This document shows, in pieces, positions 28,364-38,670 of a stretch of DNA of 64,000 nucleotides. Source of the DNA: Yersinia canariae (GTDB taxonomy: Bacteria; Pseudomonadota; Gammaproteobacteria; Enterobacterales; Enterobacteriaceae). The notes beneath the pieces were generated by a model. It saw only the letters and a list, made by a program, of their open reading frames with translations, did not search any database and was not told the DNA's origin. Where the stretch lies: the NCBI RefSeq assembly GCF_009831415.1, contig NZ_CP043727.1:3410001-3474000 (forward strand), in the 5' to 3' direction. Position 1 is the first letter of the stretch. Each line of letters opens with the position of its first letter. The translations under genes were made by a program, and so were the position numbers.

Positions 28364-30142
28364 TTAACTTACAGTGGTTTCAACTTGATCAATAGCCGCC
28401 AAATCTTCACTGACTAATTGCATCTGGTACATTTGATAATAACGCCCGCGTGCCGCCAGCAGCTCTTGATGCTTACCTTGTTCAACGGCCACTCCACGGT
28501 GCAATACCAAAATAGTATCTGCATCGACAATCGTCGAAAGACGATGAGCTATCACCACCAGCGTGGTATTTTTCCGGATTAACTGCAATGCCCGCTGGAT
28601 GGCCTGTTCAGTGCCCGAGTCAATATTCGCAGTTGCTTCATCCAAAATCAGAATCTGTGGTGCCTGCACCAATACCCGAGCCATGGCCAATAGCTGTTTT
28701 TGCCCAACGGATAATGTATTGCCCTGCTCCCCGAGCAAGCTGTGCAACCCATTAGGCAGAGCATGGACTAATGGCGCCAGTTGCACAGTTTCCAGGGCAT
28801 CCCACACTTGTTGCTCACTGATATCACGCCCTAGCGTCACATTAGCAAAAAACGAATCCGCTAATACAACCGGGTCTTGCTGCACCATCGCAACCCCCTG
28901 TCGCAATGTCTGATGTGATAACTTCGCCAGCGGCCGCCCATCAAGCAAAATCTCGCCTTGCTGCACCGGGTAATAACCCATCAACAAGTTTGCCAAGGTG
29001 CTTTTGCCACTGCCGGTGTGCCCAACCAATGCAATAAACCCGTGTGACGGCACATCAAGGGAAATGTTTTGCAGCACCATTTTATCGTTACGATAAGAAA
29101 AGCTGACATTATTAACCTGAATACGACCACTGGTCAGCGGGCGGTCATCAGTCCCGTAGCCTTGCTGGGCACGATCCATCAGATCAAAAATACGCTCACC
29201 CGCCACGACGGCCTGTTGCATAATCGACTGCTGTGATGTCAATTCAATTAATGGTTCATTAAGGCGACCAAGATAATTAATGAATGCATACAGCACCCCA
29301 ACGCCAACTGAACCTTCTGGACTGAAGCCGAAAAGCAACAATAAACCACACAGCACCATGGCAGAAAATAGACTTAGCAGCGGGCGTAATAGGAAACCCT
29401 CCAGACGCAATGTTTGCATCCGCGCCGCATAATGTGCGCGGCTGGCCGACTCCATGCGCTCGCCAAAACGGGCCTGCTGGCGGAACTGTTGAATAACACC
29501 CATGCCATTAATGACTTCATTAAAACCATCATTAATATCCGCCAAATAAGCGCGAACCCGACGTACGACTGGGGTGCTATAACGTTGAAAAATAGCCATC
29601 ACGACCAGCACTGCGGGGAAAATACAAATAGAAATCAGCGCCATACGCCAATCCAGACTAAACATCGCCACCAGCATTGCGCCAATTAACGCAGCACTTT
29701 TCAATACCGTGGACACCACCATCACATACAAATCTTTTATGACTTCGGTGTCATTCGTAACACGGGAAATCAATTGCCCGACAGGTTGGGTATCAAAAGC
29801 ACTGAGAGGCTGACGTAACGCAGCATCCATAACTTCAATACGTAGCCGCTGAACGACTCCCACCGCCGCGCGATTAAACAGTAATGCCTGAAAATAGTGC
29901 AATGCAGCCGCCAGCAATTGCAGCAGCAAATAAGCTAACGCTAACCCACTGACTAGCCCCAAAGGTAATGTGCCCTTCGCTACCACGTGATCAATGAAAT
30001 AACTGATCAACAGTGGGCCGCTGACCTCTGCGGCGGCGGCAATCCACAGCATCAATACCGCCAATCCTAATGGTTTACGATAGGGCGAGCCGTAGGAAAG
30101 CAGACGTTTTAGTGTCGGCCAAAGTTGTTGAACTTTACTCAT
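28364..30142 (-). CDS. mdlB: Heterodimeric ABC exporter subunit MdlB
   Basis: A 592-residue ABC half-exporter: six transmembrane helices (about 1-310), then a nucleotide-binding domain with Walker [10 protein letters not shown] and Walker [12 protein letters not shown]. The signature reads LSVGQ in place of LSGGQ, as in E. coli MdlB. The start at 30142 ([15 protein letters not shown]) matches E. coli. The frame runs open to 30250 but overlaps mdlA there. It overlaps the mdlA 3' end by eight bases. The substrate is unknown, with multidrug or metabolite export suggested by family only. Confidence 0.96.
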   Translation of the reverse strand: MSKVQQLWPTLKRLLSYGSPYRKPLGLAVLMLWIAAAAEVSGPLLISYFIDHVVAKGTLPLGLVSGLALAYLLLQLLAAALHYFQALLFNRAAVGVVQRLRIEVMDAALRQPLSAFDTQPVGQLISRVTNDTEVIKDLYVMVVSTVLKSAALIGAMLVAMFSLDWRMALISICIFPAVLVVMAIFQRYSTPVVRRVRAYLADINDGFNEVINGMGVIQQFRQQARFGERMESASRAHYAARMQTLRLEGFLLRPLLSLFSAMVLCGLLLLFGFSPEGSVGVGVLYAFINYLGRLNEPLIELTSQQSIMQQAVVAGERIFDLMDRAQQGYGTDDRPLTSGRIQVNNVSFSYRNDKMVLQNISLDVPSHGFIALVGHTGSGKSTLANLLMGYYPVQQGEILLDGRPLAKLSHQTLRQGVAMVQQDPVVLADSFFANVTLGRDISEQQVWDALETVQLAPLVHALPNGLHSLLGEQGNTLSVGQKQLLAMARVLVQAPQILILDEATANIDSGTEQAIQRALQLIRKNTTLVVIAHRLSTIVDADTILVLHRGVAVEQGKHQELLAARGRYYQMYQMQLVSEDLAAIDQVETTVS

Positions 30143-31901
30143 CGGTTTTGGCCTCCGACTCACCGTCATCCAATGCGGCCTCCAATTGTTGATAGCGGTA
30201 CATTTCCCGATACCACCCGGACTGATTAACCAATGTGTTATGAGTGCCACGCTGCATCACGCCACCGTGCTGCATTACCAAAATCTCACTGGCTTCAGTT
30301 AAGGCTGAAAGACGGTGGGCGCTGATAATCACCGTGCGGTGTTCGCCCCACTCCCGTAAATTTTTTAAGATTTGATGCTCAGTCTGACCATCAACCGCTG
30401 AGAGCGCATCATCAAGGATAAGAATCTCTGTATCCAGTAGCAGTGCCCGAGCAATGGAAATACGCTGTTTTTGCCCACCGGACAGCATCACACCGCGCTC
30501 ACCCACCTCGGTGTCATAGCCTTGAGGAAGACGTAAAATATCTTCGTGCACACTCGCTAAACGAGCAGCCCGCTCAATCTGTTCTTGAGTCGCATCTGGT
30601 TTCCCCAATGCAATATTACCGGCGACCGTGTCAGAGAATAAAAATGGTGTCTGACTGACCACGGATAAGCGCCCACGCCAGTCATGCAGCCGGATATCTG
30701 ACAGCGGATATCCCTGATAACAAATTGCGCCATCATCAATATCAAATTGCCGTTGAATTAATGCCAATAAAGTACTTTTACCGGAACCTGTTGGCCCGCA
30801 TAACCCCAGCATCTGCCCCGGAGCCAATTTCAAAGACACATCATGCAAAGCGGGCTGTTCAGCTTCTGGGTAATAAAAATGGCGAATATTCACCACTAAA
30901 GTGCCACGGTTGCTTGATAACGCTATCTCACCATCTTTTACCACTGGCGCTTCTTCCAACAAACTGCGGATACGACTATAAGCAGCACTGCCGCGTTCTA
31001 CAATATTGAACATCCACGCCAATGCCAACATAGGCCAAATCATCAGCCCCAAATACATAACAAAGCTGGTCAGCTGCCCCAGAGTGATGCTGTGATTAAC
31101 CACCATCCAGCTGCCGCCGCCGATAGCCAATAAATTTGCGATACCGATAGCAATATAAATGGTCGGATCAAAGCGGGCATCAATGCGCGCGACATACATA
31201 TTCCTGGCGCCGGCTTCTTCAGCAACCTTGGCAAATTGCTGCGACTGACTATCTTCCAAACCAAAAGCTTTAATCATGCGAATACTGGTAAGGCTTTCCT
31301 GCGCCTGATTATTCAGACTCGAAAATGCCCCTTGCGCGGATTTAAAACGCTGATGCAATTGGTCACCATAATATTTGATAACCACCGCCATGACCGGCAT
31401 CGGGAGCAGTGACAAGAGGGTCAATTCCCAACTAATTTGGGTGCTCATGACAATCAACACAGCGCACCCCATCACCAGCGAATCCACCAGTGTCAACACC
31501 CCCTCACCGGCAGCAAAGACCACTCTATCGACGTCATTTGTCGCGCGCGCCATTAAATCACCCGTGCGGTGACGTAAATAGAATCCGGGAGCTTGCTGGC
31601 TGAGTTGACGATAAAATTTCATACGCAACTCTACAGCTAACTGATAGGAGGCACCAAAAAGTAAAACTCGCCAGACATAACGCAACAGATAGACCACGAT
31701 AGCCGTCACCAGCATCACGCCTATCCACGTTAATAACATATTGGTCGACATCTGTTTTGTGCTGATACCATCAACAATGACCCCGACCAATTTAGGCGGC
31801 AGTAATTGCAAGATAGCAATAATGATCAGCAGCAACACCGCCCCCACATAGCGGCGCCACTCACGGCGGAAATACCAGCCTAATTGTGCAAACAATCTCA
31901 C
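30135..31901 (-). CDS. mdlA: Heterodimeric ABC exporter subunit MdlA
   Basis: A 588-residue ABC half-exporter partner of MdlB. Six transmembrane helices lie in about 1-300 with the [15 protein letters not shown] coupling segment, followed by an ATPase domain: Walker [10 protein letters not shown], signature [10 protein letters not shown], Walker [13 protein letters not shown] (Asp in place of the catalytic Glu, common in one half of heterodimeric exporters) and switch His SAHRLSA. It precedes mdlB with translational overlap. In E. coli decR lies upstream on the same strand, as here. Confidence 0.96.
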   Translation of the reverse strand: MRLFAQLGWYFRREWRRYVGAVLLLIIIAILQLLPPKLVGVIVDGISTKQMSTNMLLTWIGVMLVTAIVVYLLRYVWRVLLFGASYQLAVELRMKFYRQLSQQAPGFYLRHRTGDLMARATNDVDRVVFAAGEGVLTLVDSLVMGCAVLIVMSTQISWELTLLSLLPMPVMAVVIKYYGDQLHQRFKSAQGAFSSLNNQAQESLTSIRMIKAFGLEDSQSQQFAKVAEEAGARNMYVARIDARFDPTIYIAIGIANLLAIGGGSWMVVNHSITLGQLTSFVMYLGLMIWPMLALAWMFNIVERGSAAYSRIRSLLEEAPVVKDGEIALSSNRGTLVVNIRHFYYPEAEQPALHDVSLKLAPGQMLGLCGPTGSGKSTLLALIQRQFDIDDGAICYQGYPLSDIRLHDWRGRLSVVSQTPFLFSDTVAGNIALGKPDATQEQIERAARLASVHEDILRLPQGYDTEVGERGVMLSGGQKQRISIARALLLDTEILILDDALSAVDGQTEHQILKNLREWGEHRTVIISAHRLSALTEASEILVMQHGGVMQRGTHNTLVNQSGWYREMYRYQQLEAALDDGESEAKTDE

Positions 31902-31995
31902 GCAGTTTTATTCCATGGTCTAACACCGAATAACATCGGTATTTATTCGCTAAATGCGACAGGGAAGTAGAATACCATCGCTAAAATGATTTTTT

Positions 31996-32050
31996 ATACC
32001 CAATAGATTTCAAGCAGCCAACACACCTGCTGTTTGAAAATGATGGGTAA
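31996..32050. repeat. Short intergenic palindromic repeat, copy 4
   Basis: Ends ATACCCAATAGATTTCAAGC and TGTTTGAAAATGATGGGTA are inverted relative to each other, with core GCAGCCAACACACCTGCTG. It fills part of the decR-mdlA gap and touches the decR stop. Confidence 0.7.
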
Positions 32051-32512
32051 TCACTCAGGAACAGGTAACACTGTGGTGTATTTAATCTTTTCCATCGCAA
32101 AGCTCGATGTCACATCAATTAGCCCCGGAACCCCGTTAACCATGCGCTTATAGAAACTGTCATAGCTTTTCATATCGGCAACTTCAACCTGCATTAAATA
32201 GTCGTATTCTCCGGCCATGCGATAGAACGCCAGCACCTCTGGCATCTGCTTGGTGAACTCGACAAACTCTTGATACCAACCGCTATTATGCTGCTGAGTC
32301 TTGATCAGTACAAATGCGGTGAGTCCTAATCCTAATTTTTCACTGTCTAATAATGCCACTCGTCCACGGATAAACCCCTCATCCTCAAGGCGTTTCAAGC
32401 GTTTCCAACAAGGAGTGGAGGTCAAATTGACGGCTTCGGCCAGCACTTGCAGTGATTGCGTGCAATCTTCTTGCAACATACACAGGAGCTTGCGGTCAGT
32501 TTTATCTAACAT
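32051..32512 (-). CDS. decR: Lrp/AsnC-family cysteine-responsive regulator DecR
   Basis: A 153-residue Lrp-type activator, homolog of E. coli DecR (YbaO) and of CutR/CcdR in other enterics. It has the N-terminal helix-turn-helix ([27 protein letters not shown]) and the C-terminal RAM ligand domain ([22 protein letters not shown]). These regulators respond to L-cysteine and turn on a cysteine desulfhydrase gene. Here that target is almost certainly cdsH, transcribed divergently 125 bases away. Confidence 0.94.
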   Translation of the reverse strand: MLDKTDRKLLCMLQEDCTQSLQVLAEAVNLTSTPCWKRLKRLEDEGFIRGRVALLDSEKLGLGLTAFVLIKTQQHNSGWYQEFVEFTKQMPEVLAFYRMAGEYDYLMQVEVADMKSYDSFYKRMVNGVPGLIDVTSSFAMEKIKYTTVLPVPE

Positions 32513-32637
32513 AACGATAAACCATAGAATAAATTTCTACCATTTGGCGATAAAGAAGTAAAAATAGCAACGTTTTTTTCTTTAATAACCGTTAGTCTAG
32601 TTATCATAAGTTTACTCCCTACATCGCAGGCCATAAA

Positions 32638-33678
32638 ATGACCAACACTTGGGTAAAAAATGCTATCAGTGAAATAGAAGCCGATTTTCAACGCTCCGCT
32701 GATACACACCTGATCCGCCTAAATTTGCCAGCATTTCCCGGCATTTATCTCTATTTAAAAGATGAAAGTACACATCCGACCGGCAGCTTAAAGCACCGTT
32801 TGGCTCGCTCACTGTTTCTCTATGGCTTGTGTAACGGCTGGATTAAAGAAAACACCACAATAATTGAGGCCTCCTCCGGAAGCACGGCTGTGTCTGAGGC
32901 GTATTTTGCCCGTTTGATTGGTTTGCCATTTATCGCCGTGATGCCCAGTTGCACCGCCCGACGTAAAGTTGAGCAAATCACCTTCTATGGCGGCCAATGC
33001 CATTTTGTCGACCATGCCGGGCAAATCTATGCGGCCTCAGAGCAATTGGCGCGTGAGCTTAACGGCCACTATATGGACCAGTTTACTTATGCTGAGCGGG
33101 CGACTGATTGGCGCGGGAATAATAACATTGCCGACAGTATCTTCCGCCAAATGGCCCGCGAGCCTTTTCCTGTTCCTGACTATATTGTGATGAGTGCAGG
33201 TACTGGCGGTACCTCCGCAACTTTGGGCCGTTACATTCGCTACCAAGGGCACGATACCCAACTGGTGGTTGTCGATCCAGAAAACTCAGTATTTTATGAT
33301 TGTTTCTGCAATGGTGACCGCACCGTAACGGGCAGTTGCGGTAGCCGGATTGAAGGGATTGGTCGGCCACGGGCTGAGCCATCATTCATTCCGGAAGTCA
33401 TCGATAGCATGCTACGTGTTCCAGATGCCGCCAGTGTTGCCACCATCCATTGGTTGGAAGGTATTCTGGGGCGCAAAGTAGGCGCTTCCACCGGTACTAA
33501 TGTCTGGGGAGCATTACAATTAGCTAAGCAGATGCGTGAGCAGGGTAAAACCGGCGCTATCGTGACATTACTGTGTGATAGCGGTGAGCGTTATCTTGAT
33601 ACCTATTTCGATACCCAATGGGTGAGTCATAACATCGGCGATCTAACACCATTCCGTAATGAATTAAATAACCTGTAA
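32638..33678 (+). CDS. cdsH: PLP-dependent L-cysteine desulfhydrase CdsH
   Basis: A 346-residue fold-type II PLP enzyme of the cysteine synthase superfamily. The PLP lysine lies in [16 protein letters not shown] (about K52), a substrate loop in [15 protein letters not shown] and the phosphate-binding glycine loop in [14 protein letters not shown]. It should break L-cysteine to pyruvate, ammonia and sulfide, protecting against cysteine toxicity. The assignment rests on similarity to CdsH of Salmonella and on divergence from the cognate regulator decR. A cysteine or cystathionine synthase function is the alternative. A terminator follows. Confidence 0.88.
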   Translation: MTNTWVKNAISEIEADFQRSADTHLIRLNLPAFPGIYLYLKDESTHPTGSLKHRLARSLFLYGLCNGWIKENTTIIEASSGSTAVSEAYFARLIGLPFIAVMPSCTARRKVEQITFYGGQCHFVDHAGQIYAASEQLARELNGHYMDQFTYAERATDWRGNNNIADSIFRQMAREPFPVPDYIVMSAGTGGTSATLGRYIRYQGHDTQLVVVDPENSVFYDCFCNGDRTVTGSCGSRIEGIGRPRAEPSFIPEVIDSMLRVPDAASVATIHWLEGILGRKVGASTGTNVWGALQLAKQMREQGKTGAIVTLLCDSGERYLDTYFDTQWVSHNIGDLTPFRNELNNL

Positions 33679-33687
33679 CTAATTGAT

Positions 33688-33714
33688 AAAAGGGCCTTAA
33701 AACAGGCCCTTTTG
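33688..33714 (+). terminator. Rho-independent terminator of cdsH
   Basis: AAAGGGCCT-TAAAAC-AGGCCCTTTT, ten bases after the cdsH stop. Confidence 0.88.
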
Positions 33715-33715
33715 A

Positions 33716-33742
33716 AAGAAAAAAACCGGATGGTTATCCGGT
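33716..33742 (-). terminator. Rho-independent terminator of cof
   Basis: On the minus strand AACCGGAT-AACC-ATCCGGTT followed by TTTTTC, about 58 bases after the cof stop. It abuts the opposite-strand terminator of cdsH. Confidence 0.85.
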
Positions 33743-33799
33743 TGGCTAATAGTTATCTTCAAAGTCATTGGTACCAGCCCAATAACCCGAAGATATACC

Positions 33800-34621
33800 T
33801 CAGAATTCGGGGGAATAGGTGAGGTGTGGTGAACTTAGCCAATGTTGCAAATAGTGAGCTACGCCTTGTTCCTCGCAGCGACCAATAACTTGTAATTGGG
33901 GTAACTCTTGTTTCAATTGTGGTAATGCATTGCCCATGACTAAACCACGGCCGACTCGCGACAACATTTCTTTATCATTCATTGCATCGCCAAATGCCAT
34001 GCAATCTGCCAGGGTTAAATCTAGGTGGTGGCTTAATCGCTCTAAAGCAGCCCCTTTGTTACAACCACGAGGCAACATTTCGAGACAATCCACTGCTGAA
34101 AAACAGAAATCGGCGTTGCCCGCCATTTGCTGCTCGAGCTGAATTTTGAGCTCAACCAACTCCTGATGTGGTGCAATAAAGCAAATTTTGTGGTTACCAG
34201 TCTGCGGCAATGCATCTAACGCGGTCAGTTGGAACTGAAAACTACTGGTTTGATGGGCCGCCAACAATGCTGGATCATTGTAATCAGTGAACCAACCATC
34301 ATCGCGGAAAATATGAATACTGGCATTTGTCTGCCAGGGCGTTCGCAGCACAAACCCCACCAATTCCTCAGGTAAATCCATACCATATAAGGGCATACCC
34401 TCCATGTCACACACTCGGGTGCCATTGCCGGTAATTAAATAACCGTTAATGCCTGAATGAGATAGAATTCCTTTCATATCAAGGTAATGCCGACCGGTAG
34501 CAAAGGTCAGAATCATCCCGTTTTCCACTAACTGGTGTAACGCATTTAATGTCGCACCACCAATCCTATGGTCGCGCATCAGTAAGGTTCCATCCATATC
34601 AAAAGCGGCTAAACGGTACAT
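33800..34621 (-). CDS. cof: HAD-superfamily phosphatase Cof (HMP-PP hydrolase)
   Basis: A 273-residue HAD phosphatase, type IIB (Cof). Motif I is FDMDGTLL (nucleophile D8), motif [10 protein letters not shown], and motif [18 protein letters not shown] and [14 protein letters not shown]. coli Cof hydrolyses the thiamin precursor HMP-PP and other sugar or pyridoxal phosphates. It is cytoplasmic. It is divergent from ybaE, as in E. coli. Confidence 0.94.
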   Translation of the reverse strand: MYRLAAFDMDGTLLMRDHRIGGATLNALHQLVENGMILTFATGRHYLDMKGILSHSGINGYLITGNGTRVCDMEGMPLYGMDLPEELVGFVLRTPWQTNASIHIFRDDGWFTDYNDPALLAAHQTSSFQFQLTALDALPQTGNHKICFIAPHQELVELKIQLEQQMAGNADFCFSAVDCLEMLPRGCNKGAALERLSHHLDLTLADCMAFGDAMNDKEMLSRVGRGLVMGNALPQLKQELPQLQVIGRCEEQGVAHYLQHWLSSPHLTYSPEF

Positions 34622-34835
34622 TCAAAACCTCACAAAGAGTGAAACTAATGGTATGTGTAAAATTATGGCGTAGTATTTACGGAACTAATAGTGAACAAAT
34701 AATTTAAACTATTCCTGATTTATAGCCAGCCCCTAAAAAGAGGGCAAAATACGTACATTTTACGAGCGTAGTCATTCTTCGTTTTCATAGCGAAAGATGG
34801 CAAATAAAATAGCCCTAATAGGTAGGTTGTTAATT

Positions 34836-36542
34836 ATGCGCGTTATTCATCGGCTTACCCAATATCAGCGTTTGTATCAAAAATTTGGCGATAAGTTAGC
34901 CGCGACTACGGTAGGCGAGGTCGCAGGTCTGTTATTTTGCAGTGAACGCCATGCTCGCACCTTAATACAACAACTACAGGCTAATGGCTGGCTCAGTTGG
35001 CACTCGCAAGTGGGACGAGGAAAACGGGCGCAACTGCAATGCCTGAAAAGCCCCGACATGCTTCGGGCAAGCTATCTGCAAGGGTTTCTCGAGCAAGGTG
35101 ATCATCAAGCTGCACTTGAATTAGCTCAACTGGAACCCGAACGTCTACAAACCTTACTGAACCCGCATATGGGGGGGCAATGGCAAGCAGACAGCCCAGT
35201 ATTGCGTATTCCTTATTACCGTACGCTTGAACCCTTAAATCCACTTACCGCCACTGGCCGGGCTGAGCAACACCTGATTTATACTTTACACGCAGGTCTA
35301 ACTCGTTTTAATACCGGCGATCCACACCCCAAACCGGACTTGGCCCATCATTGGCAAGTCAGTGATGATGGCCTAACCTGGCAATTTTTTTTACGCAGCC
35401 AATTACGTTGGCATAATGGGGAACGCATTCACGGCCAACAATTATTGCAGACGTTGGATCTGCTGCGGGCAAATACACGCAGCCAGCCTAGTTTTGCCAG
35501 CATTTTGTCCATTACCCTGCCCCACGCCTTATGTCTACAATTTACACTTTCTCAGCCAGACTACTGGTTAGCTCATCGATTGGCTGACTTACCCTGCCGA
35601 TTATTTCACCCGGACCATCCACTGCTAGGCGCTGGCCCCTTTAAGCTGGCGACTTTCGAGCAGCATTTGGTACGGCTGGAACAACATGAGTTTTACCATT
35701 TGCAGCACCCTTATCTGGAAATCATCGAATACTGGATAACCCCAAACCTAATGGCACCATCAGCAGACGGGAGTTGCCAACATCCGGTGCGCATTACCAT
35801 TGGTCAGGAAGAGGATTTCCCCTTAGCTCTCCCTGTTCAGCGCAGTATGAGTCTGGGATTTTGCTATCTGGCAATTAATCAGCACCGCTGTAATATGACA
35901 CCCCAACAAATCGCCAAGTTATTGATGTTAGTGCAAACTTCCGAAATACTGGAGGATCTTTCTATCCGTCGTGGAATTATAACGCCAAGTCATGAAATGC
36001 TACCTGGTTGGCCTATTCCGCAGTTTACGTGTGAGGAAGACTCACCACCACTACCAGCCCATCTGATACTGATATATCAACCACCGATGGAGCTTAAAAG
36101 TGTCGCCGAGCAGCTAAAGGCGGTGCTGGCGGCACAAGGTTGCGCACTAGAAATCCGTGCCAGCCATGATAAACAGTGGAAAGATACCCATCAAATTGAA
36201 GAATCTGACTTATTATTAGCAGACCATTTAGTCGGTGAATCCCCTGAAGCGACGATGGAAAGCTGGCTCCGGCTTGATCCACTGTGGCGCGGCATCCTCT
36301 CAACTCAGCAGCAGGAGCGACAGCAAAAAACGCTGACTCATATTCAGCAAATCGAGCAAACTCCTGAACGCTTTCGCCAATTGCGGGAACATTATAATAA
36401 TCTGATGCTGTCCGGGCTGATTCTGCCCCTGTTTAACTATCAATATCAGGTCAACGCCCCACCACGAATTAATGGTGTAACGTTAACAGCTTACGGTTGG
36501 TTCGACTTCAGCCAGGCGTGGCTGCCTCCGGCAACTGTCTGA
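34836..36542 (+). CDS. ybaE: SgrR-like transcriptional regulator YbaE
   Basis: A 568-residue protein with an N-terminal winged helix (about residues 15-75: TVGEVAGLLFCSERHARTLIQQLQANGWLSW) joined to a periplasmic-binding-protein-type solute-binding domain (ABC family 5; PYYRTLEPLNPLTATGRAEQHL..., SDDGLTWQFFLRSQLRWHNG). This architecture is that of SgrR, the sgrS activator, and its paralog YbaE. No signal peptide is present, so it acts in the cytoplasm, probably sensing an unknown metabolite. I start at 34836 (MRVIHRLTQ), as in the family. An ATG at 34797 would add 13 residues. Confidence 0.88.
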   Translation: MRVIHRLTQYQRLYQKFGDKLAATTVGEVAGLLFCSERHARTLIQQLQANGWLSWHSQVGRGKRAQLQCLKSPDMLRASYLQGFLEQGDHQAALELAQLEPERLQTLLNPHMGGQWQADSPVLRIPYYRTLEPLNPLTATGRAEQHLIYTLHAGLTRFNTGDPHPKPDLAHHWQVSDDGLTWQFFLRSQLRWHNGERIHGQQLLQTLDLLRANTRSQPSFASILSITLPHALCLQFTLSQPDYWLAHRLADLPCRLFHPDHPLLGAGPFKLATFEQHLVRLEQHEFYHLQHPYLEIIEYWITPNLMAPSADGSCQHPVRITIGQEEDFPLALPVQRSMSLGFCYLAINQHRCNMTPQQIAKLLMLVQTSEILEDLSIRRGIITPSHEMLPGWPIPQFTCEEDSPPLPAHLILIYQPPMELKSVAEQLKAVLAAQGCALEIRASHDKQWKDTHQIEESDLLLADHLVGESPEATMESWLRLDPLWRGILSTQQQERQQKTLTHIQQIEQTPERFRQLREHYNNLMLSGLILPLFNYQYQVNAPPRINGVTLTAYGWFDFSQAWLPPATV

Positions 36543-36655
36543 TAACCACACTCCGGTGGCTACCTTTTCTCGTGTTATCTGAGTACCATACCGCCAGTTT
36601 TTAATTTTGCTGTGAGATTTATGTTTTAACACTCACCGCCGGACAAGGTAACAGG

Positions 36656-37354
36656 ATGAAACGTGCCGTAGTTGTTTTTAGTGGTGGACAAGACTCCACA
36701 ACCTGCTTAATTCAAGCATTACAGCAGTATGATGAAGTCCACAGCATTACTTTCGATTACGGGCAGCGACACCGTGCAGAAATCGATGTTGCTCGCAAGC
36801 TGGCAATCCAACTTGGTGCCAAAGCCCACAAGGTTCTGGATGTGGGAATGCTCAATGAGTTAGCCGTCAGCAGCCTGACCCGAGACAATATTCCGGTGCC
36901 GACTTACAGTGAAGATGAGGGTAACTCGCTCCCCAGCACATTTGTCCCGGGTCGTAATATTCTTTTTCTGACCTTGGCGGCTATTTATGCCTATCAGGTT
37001 CAAGCCCAGGCAGTGATTACTGGTGTCTGTGAAACTGATTTCTCTGGTTACCCAGATTGCCGGGATGAATTTGTAAAAGCTCTCAACCAAGCAATAGATT
37101 TAGGTATTGGCCGAGATATCGCATTCATTACCCCGCTGATGTGGCTGGATAAAGCCGAGACTTGGGCACTAGCTGATTATTATCAGCAACTTGACCGTGT
37201 CCGCCATGACACCCTAACCTGCTATAATGGGATTATGGGTGAGGGTTGCGGTCAGTGCGCTGCCTGCCACTTAAGGGCCAAAGGTCTGGAATTTTATCTG
37301 GCTAATAAAGCTAACGTCCTGTTAAACCTAAAACAAAAAACTGGGCTGGTTTGA
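36656..37354 (+). CDS. queC: 7-cyano-7-deazaguanine synthase QueC
   Basis: QueC turns 7-carboxy-7-deazaguanine into preQ0 using ATP and ammonia, a step of queuosine synthesis. The 232-residue protein has the PP-loop motif [12 protein letters not shown] (residues 6-17) and the zinc-binding cysteines C189, C198, C201 and C204 near the C-terminus. ATG at 36656 is preceded by AAGGTAAC. It is convergent with fadM. A hairpin (CCTCGCTC/GAGCGAGG, about 37394-37412) lies between them. Confidence 0.98.
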   Translation: MKRAVVVFSGGQDSTTCLIQALQQYDEVHSITFDYGQRHRAEIDVARKLAIQLGAKAHKVLDVGMLNELAVSSLTRDNIPVPTYSEDEGNSLPSTFVPGRNILFLTLAAIYAYQVQAQAVITGVCETDFSGYPDCRDEFVKALNQAIDLGIGRDIAFITPLMWLDKAETWALADYYQQLDRVRHDTLTCYNGIMGEGCGQCAACHLRAKGLEFYLANKANVLLNLKQKTGLV

Positions 37355-37443
37355 CTCTTTACTACTGAGTGAACACTTGCCCCAGCTTTTATGGCCTCGC
37401 TCACTGAGAGCGAGGTATATCTCTGTCAATAACAGCGCCCCCT

Positions 37444-37851
37444 TTAGAGCCCTCGATCAATAAATTCTTGGAGCTTTTCGCGCAGTTCTCCATCAATCGG
37501 TAATGCCTTTTGGCTACGTAAATCTATACAAACAAAAGTCAATTCAGCATCGGCCACGGGAATTAACTCAGGTTCTAACGTGACCGCCTGTTTCATCACG
37601 CCACTTTTTCCATTCAACCTTAATAGTTGGCTATCAATTCGCAGCAAGTCTCCCAAAACTGCGGGATGGCGATAATTAATATTGATATTAACCACAATAA
37701 AAGCGATTTGGTTTTCAGCCATCCATTGTGCTGCTGGCTCACCATCAAGCCATTCCCAGCGGGCTTCTTCGAGAAACTCTAAGTATCGGGCATTATTAAC
37801 ATGTTGAAAAACATCAATATGGAAACCCCTGACTTTGATATGAGTATGCAT
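37444..37851 (-). CDS. fadM: Long-chain acyl-CoA thioesterase FadM
   Basis: A 135-residue single hot-dog thioesterase, homolog of E. coli FadM (YbaW). It has the HIDVFQHVNNARYLEFLEEARWEW signature with the catalytic Asp. In E. coli it hydrolyses unusual long acyl-CoAs such as dodecadienoyl-CoA during oleate breakdown and is under FadR. No FadR site was identified here. The 252-base gap upstream to ybaV shows no gene. Confidence 0.94.
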   Translation of the reverse strand: MHTHIKVRGFHIDVFQHVNNARYLEFLEEARWEWLDGEPAAQWMAENQIAFIVVNININYRHPAVLGDLLRIDSQLLRLNGKSGVMKQAVTLEPELIPVADAELTFVCIDLRSQKALPIDGELREKLQEFIDRGL

Positions 37852-38103
37852 GGCGATGAACTTCTCCAGATAGTTAATTGTAATTATAAAGGGACAGACA
37901 CAACTGGTATGACCTCAAGAGAGAAGAATAGCAGAGGAAAATCACTTCATCCCTTGGTTACTATATAATCTGGATTAACGTCACAGTTTCACCTGACAAT
38001 TGCACCTTACATTATGAAATACTGGAAGTTATTCATGGTGAAACAGCCAGACAAATACCCACAGCACCTGTCTGACTACCCTATTGACTCTGGTAACTCG
38101 CGT

Positions 38104-38520
38104 TTACATTCTAAGCTTGGTGCGATTCCGCTCTAAGAAAGAGGGGCCAATGCCTGGAACTTCAAGCAGTTGTTCTGCATCAGTGAAAAACCCAAACTGC
38201 TCACGATAATTAACAATAGCTTCAGCTTTTTTCCTGCCTACCCCGCTAAGAAACTGCGCCAATTGCTCTGCATCAGCACTATTAATATTTATATGACTGT
38301 GAGAATTCTCCAGAGAACTGTTTGCTGGCGCTGTTACCATCATTTTATCATGCGTGTTTTTTGCAGGGATATTGGGGATGGCATTCCCCTTGGCAGGGGG
38401 CTTGCCGGATGGGTTGAGCGTTTTATTTTCAACAGGAGCCGGAGTGGCATAAGCTAAAGATTGGATATTAAAGCCCACCAATAATGCTGTTATTACAAAT
38501 AATTTTCCTATGAATTTCAT
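38104..38520 (-). CDS. ybaV: ComEA-like helix-hairpin-helix protein YbaV
   Basis: A 138-residue secreted or periplasmic protein with a signal peptide (about residues 1-26, cleaved near AYATPAP), a Pro/Lys/Asn-rich linker and a C-terminal ComEA domain with paired helix-hairpin-helix motifs (NINSADAEQLAQFLSGVGRKKAEAIVNYREQFG, VPGIGPSFLERNRTKL). It probably binds double-stranded DNA in the periplasm, as ComEA does in transformation; a role in DNA uptake is inferred only. Position next to ppiD is conserved. Confidence 0.92.
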   Translation of the reverse strand: MKFIGKLFVITALLVGFNIQSLAYATPAPVENKTLNPSGKPPAKGNAIPNIPAKNTHDKMMVTAPANSSLENSHSHININSADAEQLAQFLSGVGRKKAEAIVNYREQFGFFTDAEQLLEVPGIGPSFLERNRTKLRM

Positions 38521-38600
38521 GCTGTATCCTCCTTGTGTTTGACAGCATGCCTACCTTGCCTCAGCCTCCAATTTGTCGCAAAGGACAGATTTTAGATATG

Positions 38601-38626
38601 CGAAAGGTCGCCAAAGCGACCTTTCG
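38601..38626. terminator. Hairpin after ppiD
   Basis: CGAAAGGTCGC-CAAA-GCGACCTTTCG, a strong stem in the ppiD-ybaV gap. The U-tract is weak, so termination is likely but not certain. Confidence 0.6.
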
Positions 38627-38670
38627 TTGTTACATCGAGTTGCAAATGAATGCGAGAGCTATTGCGATTA

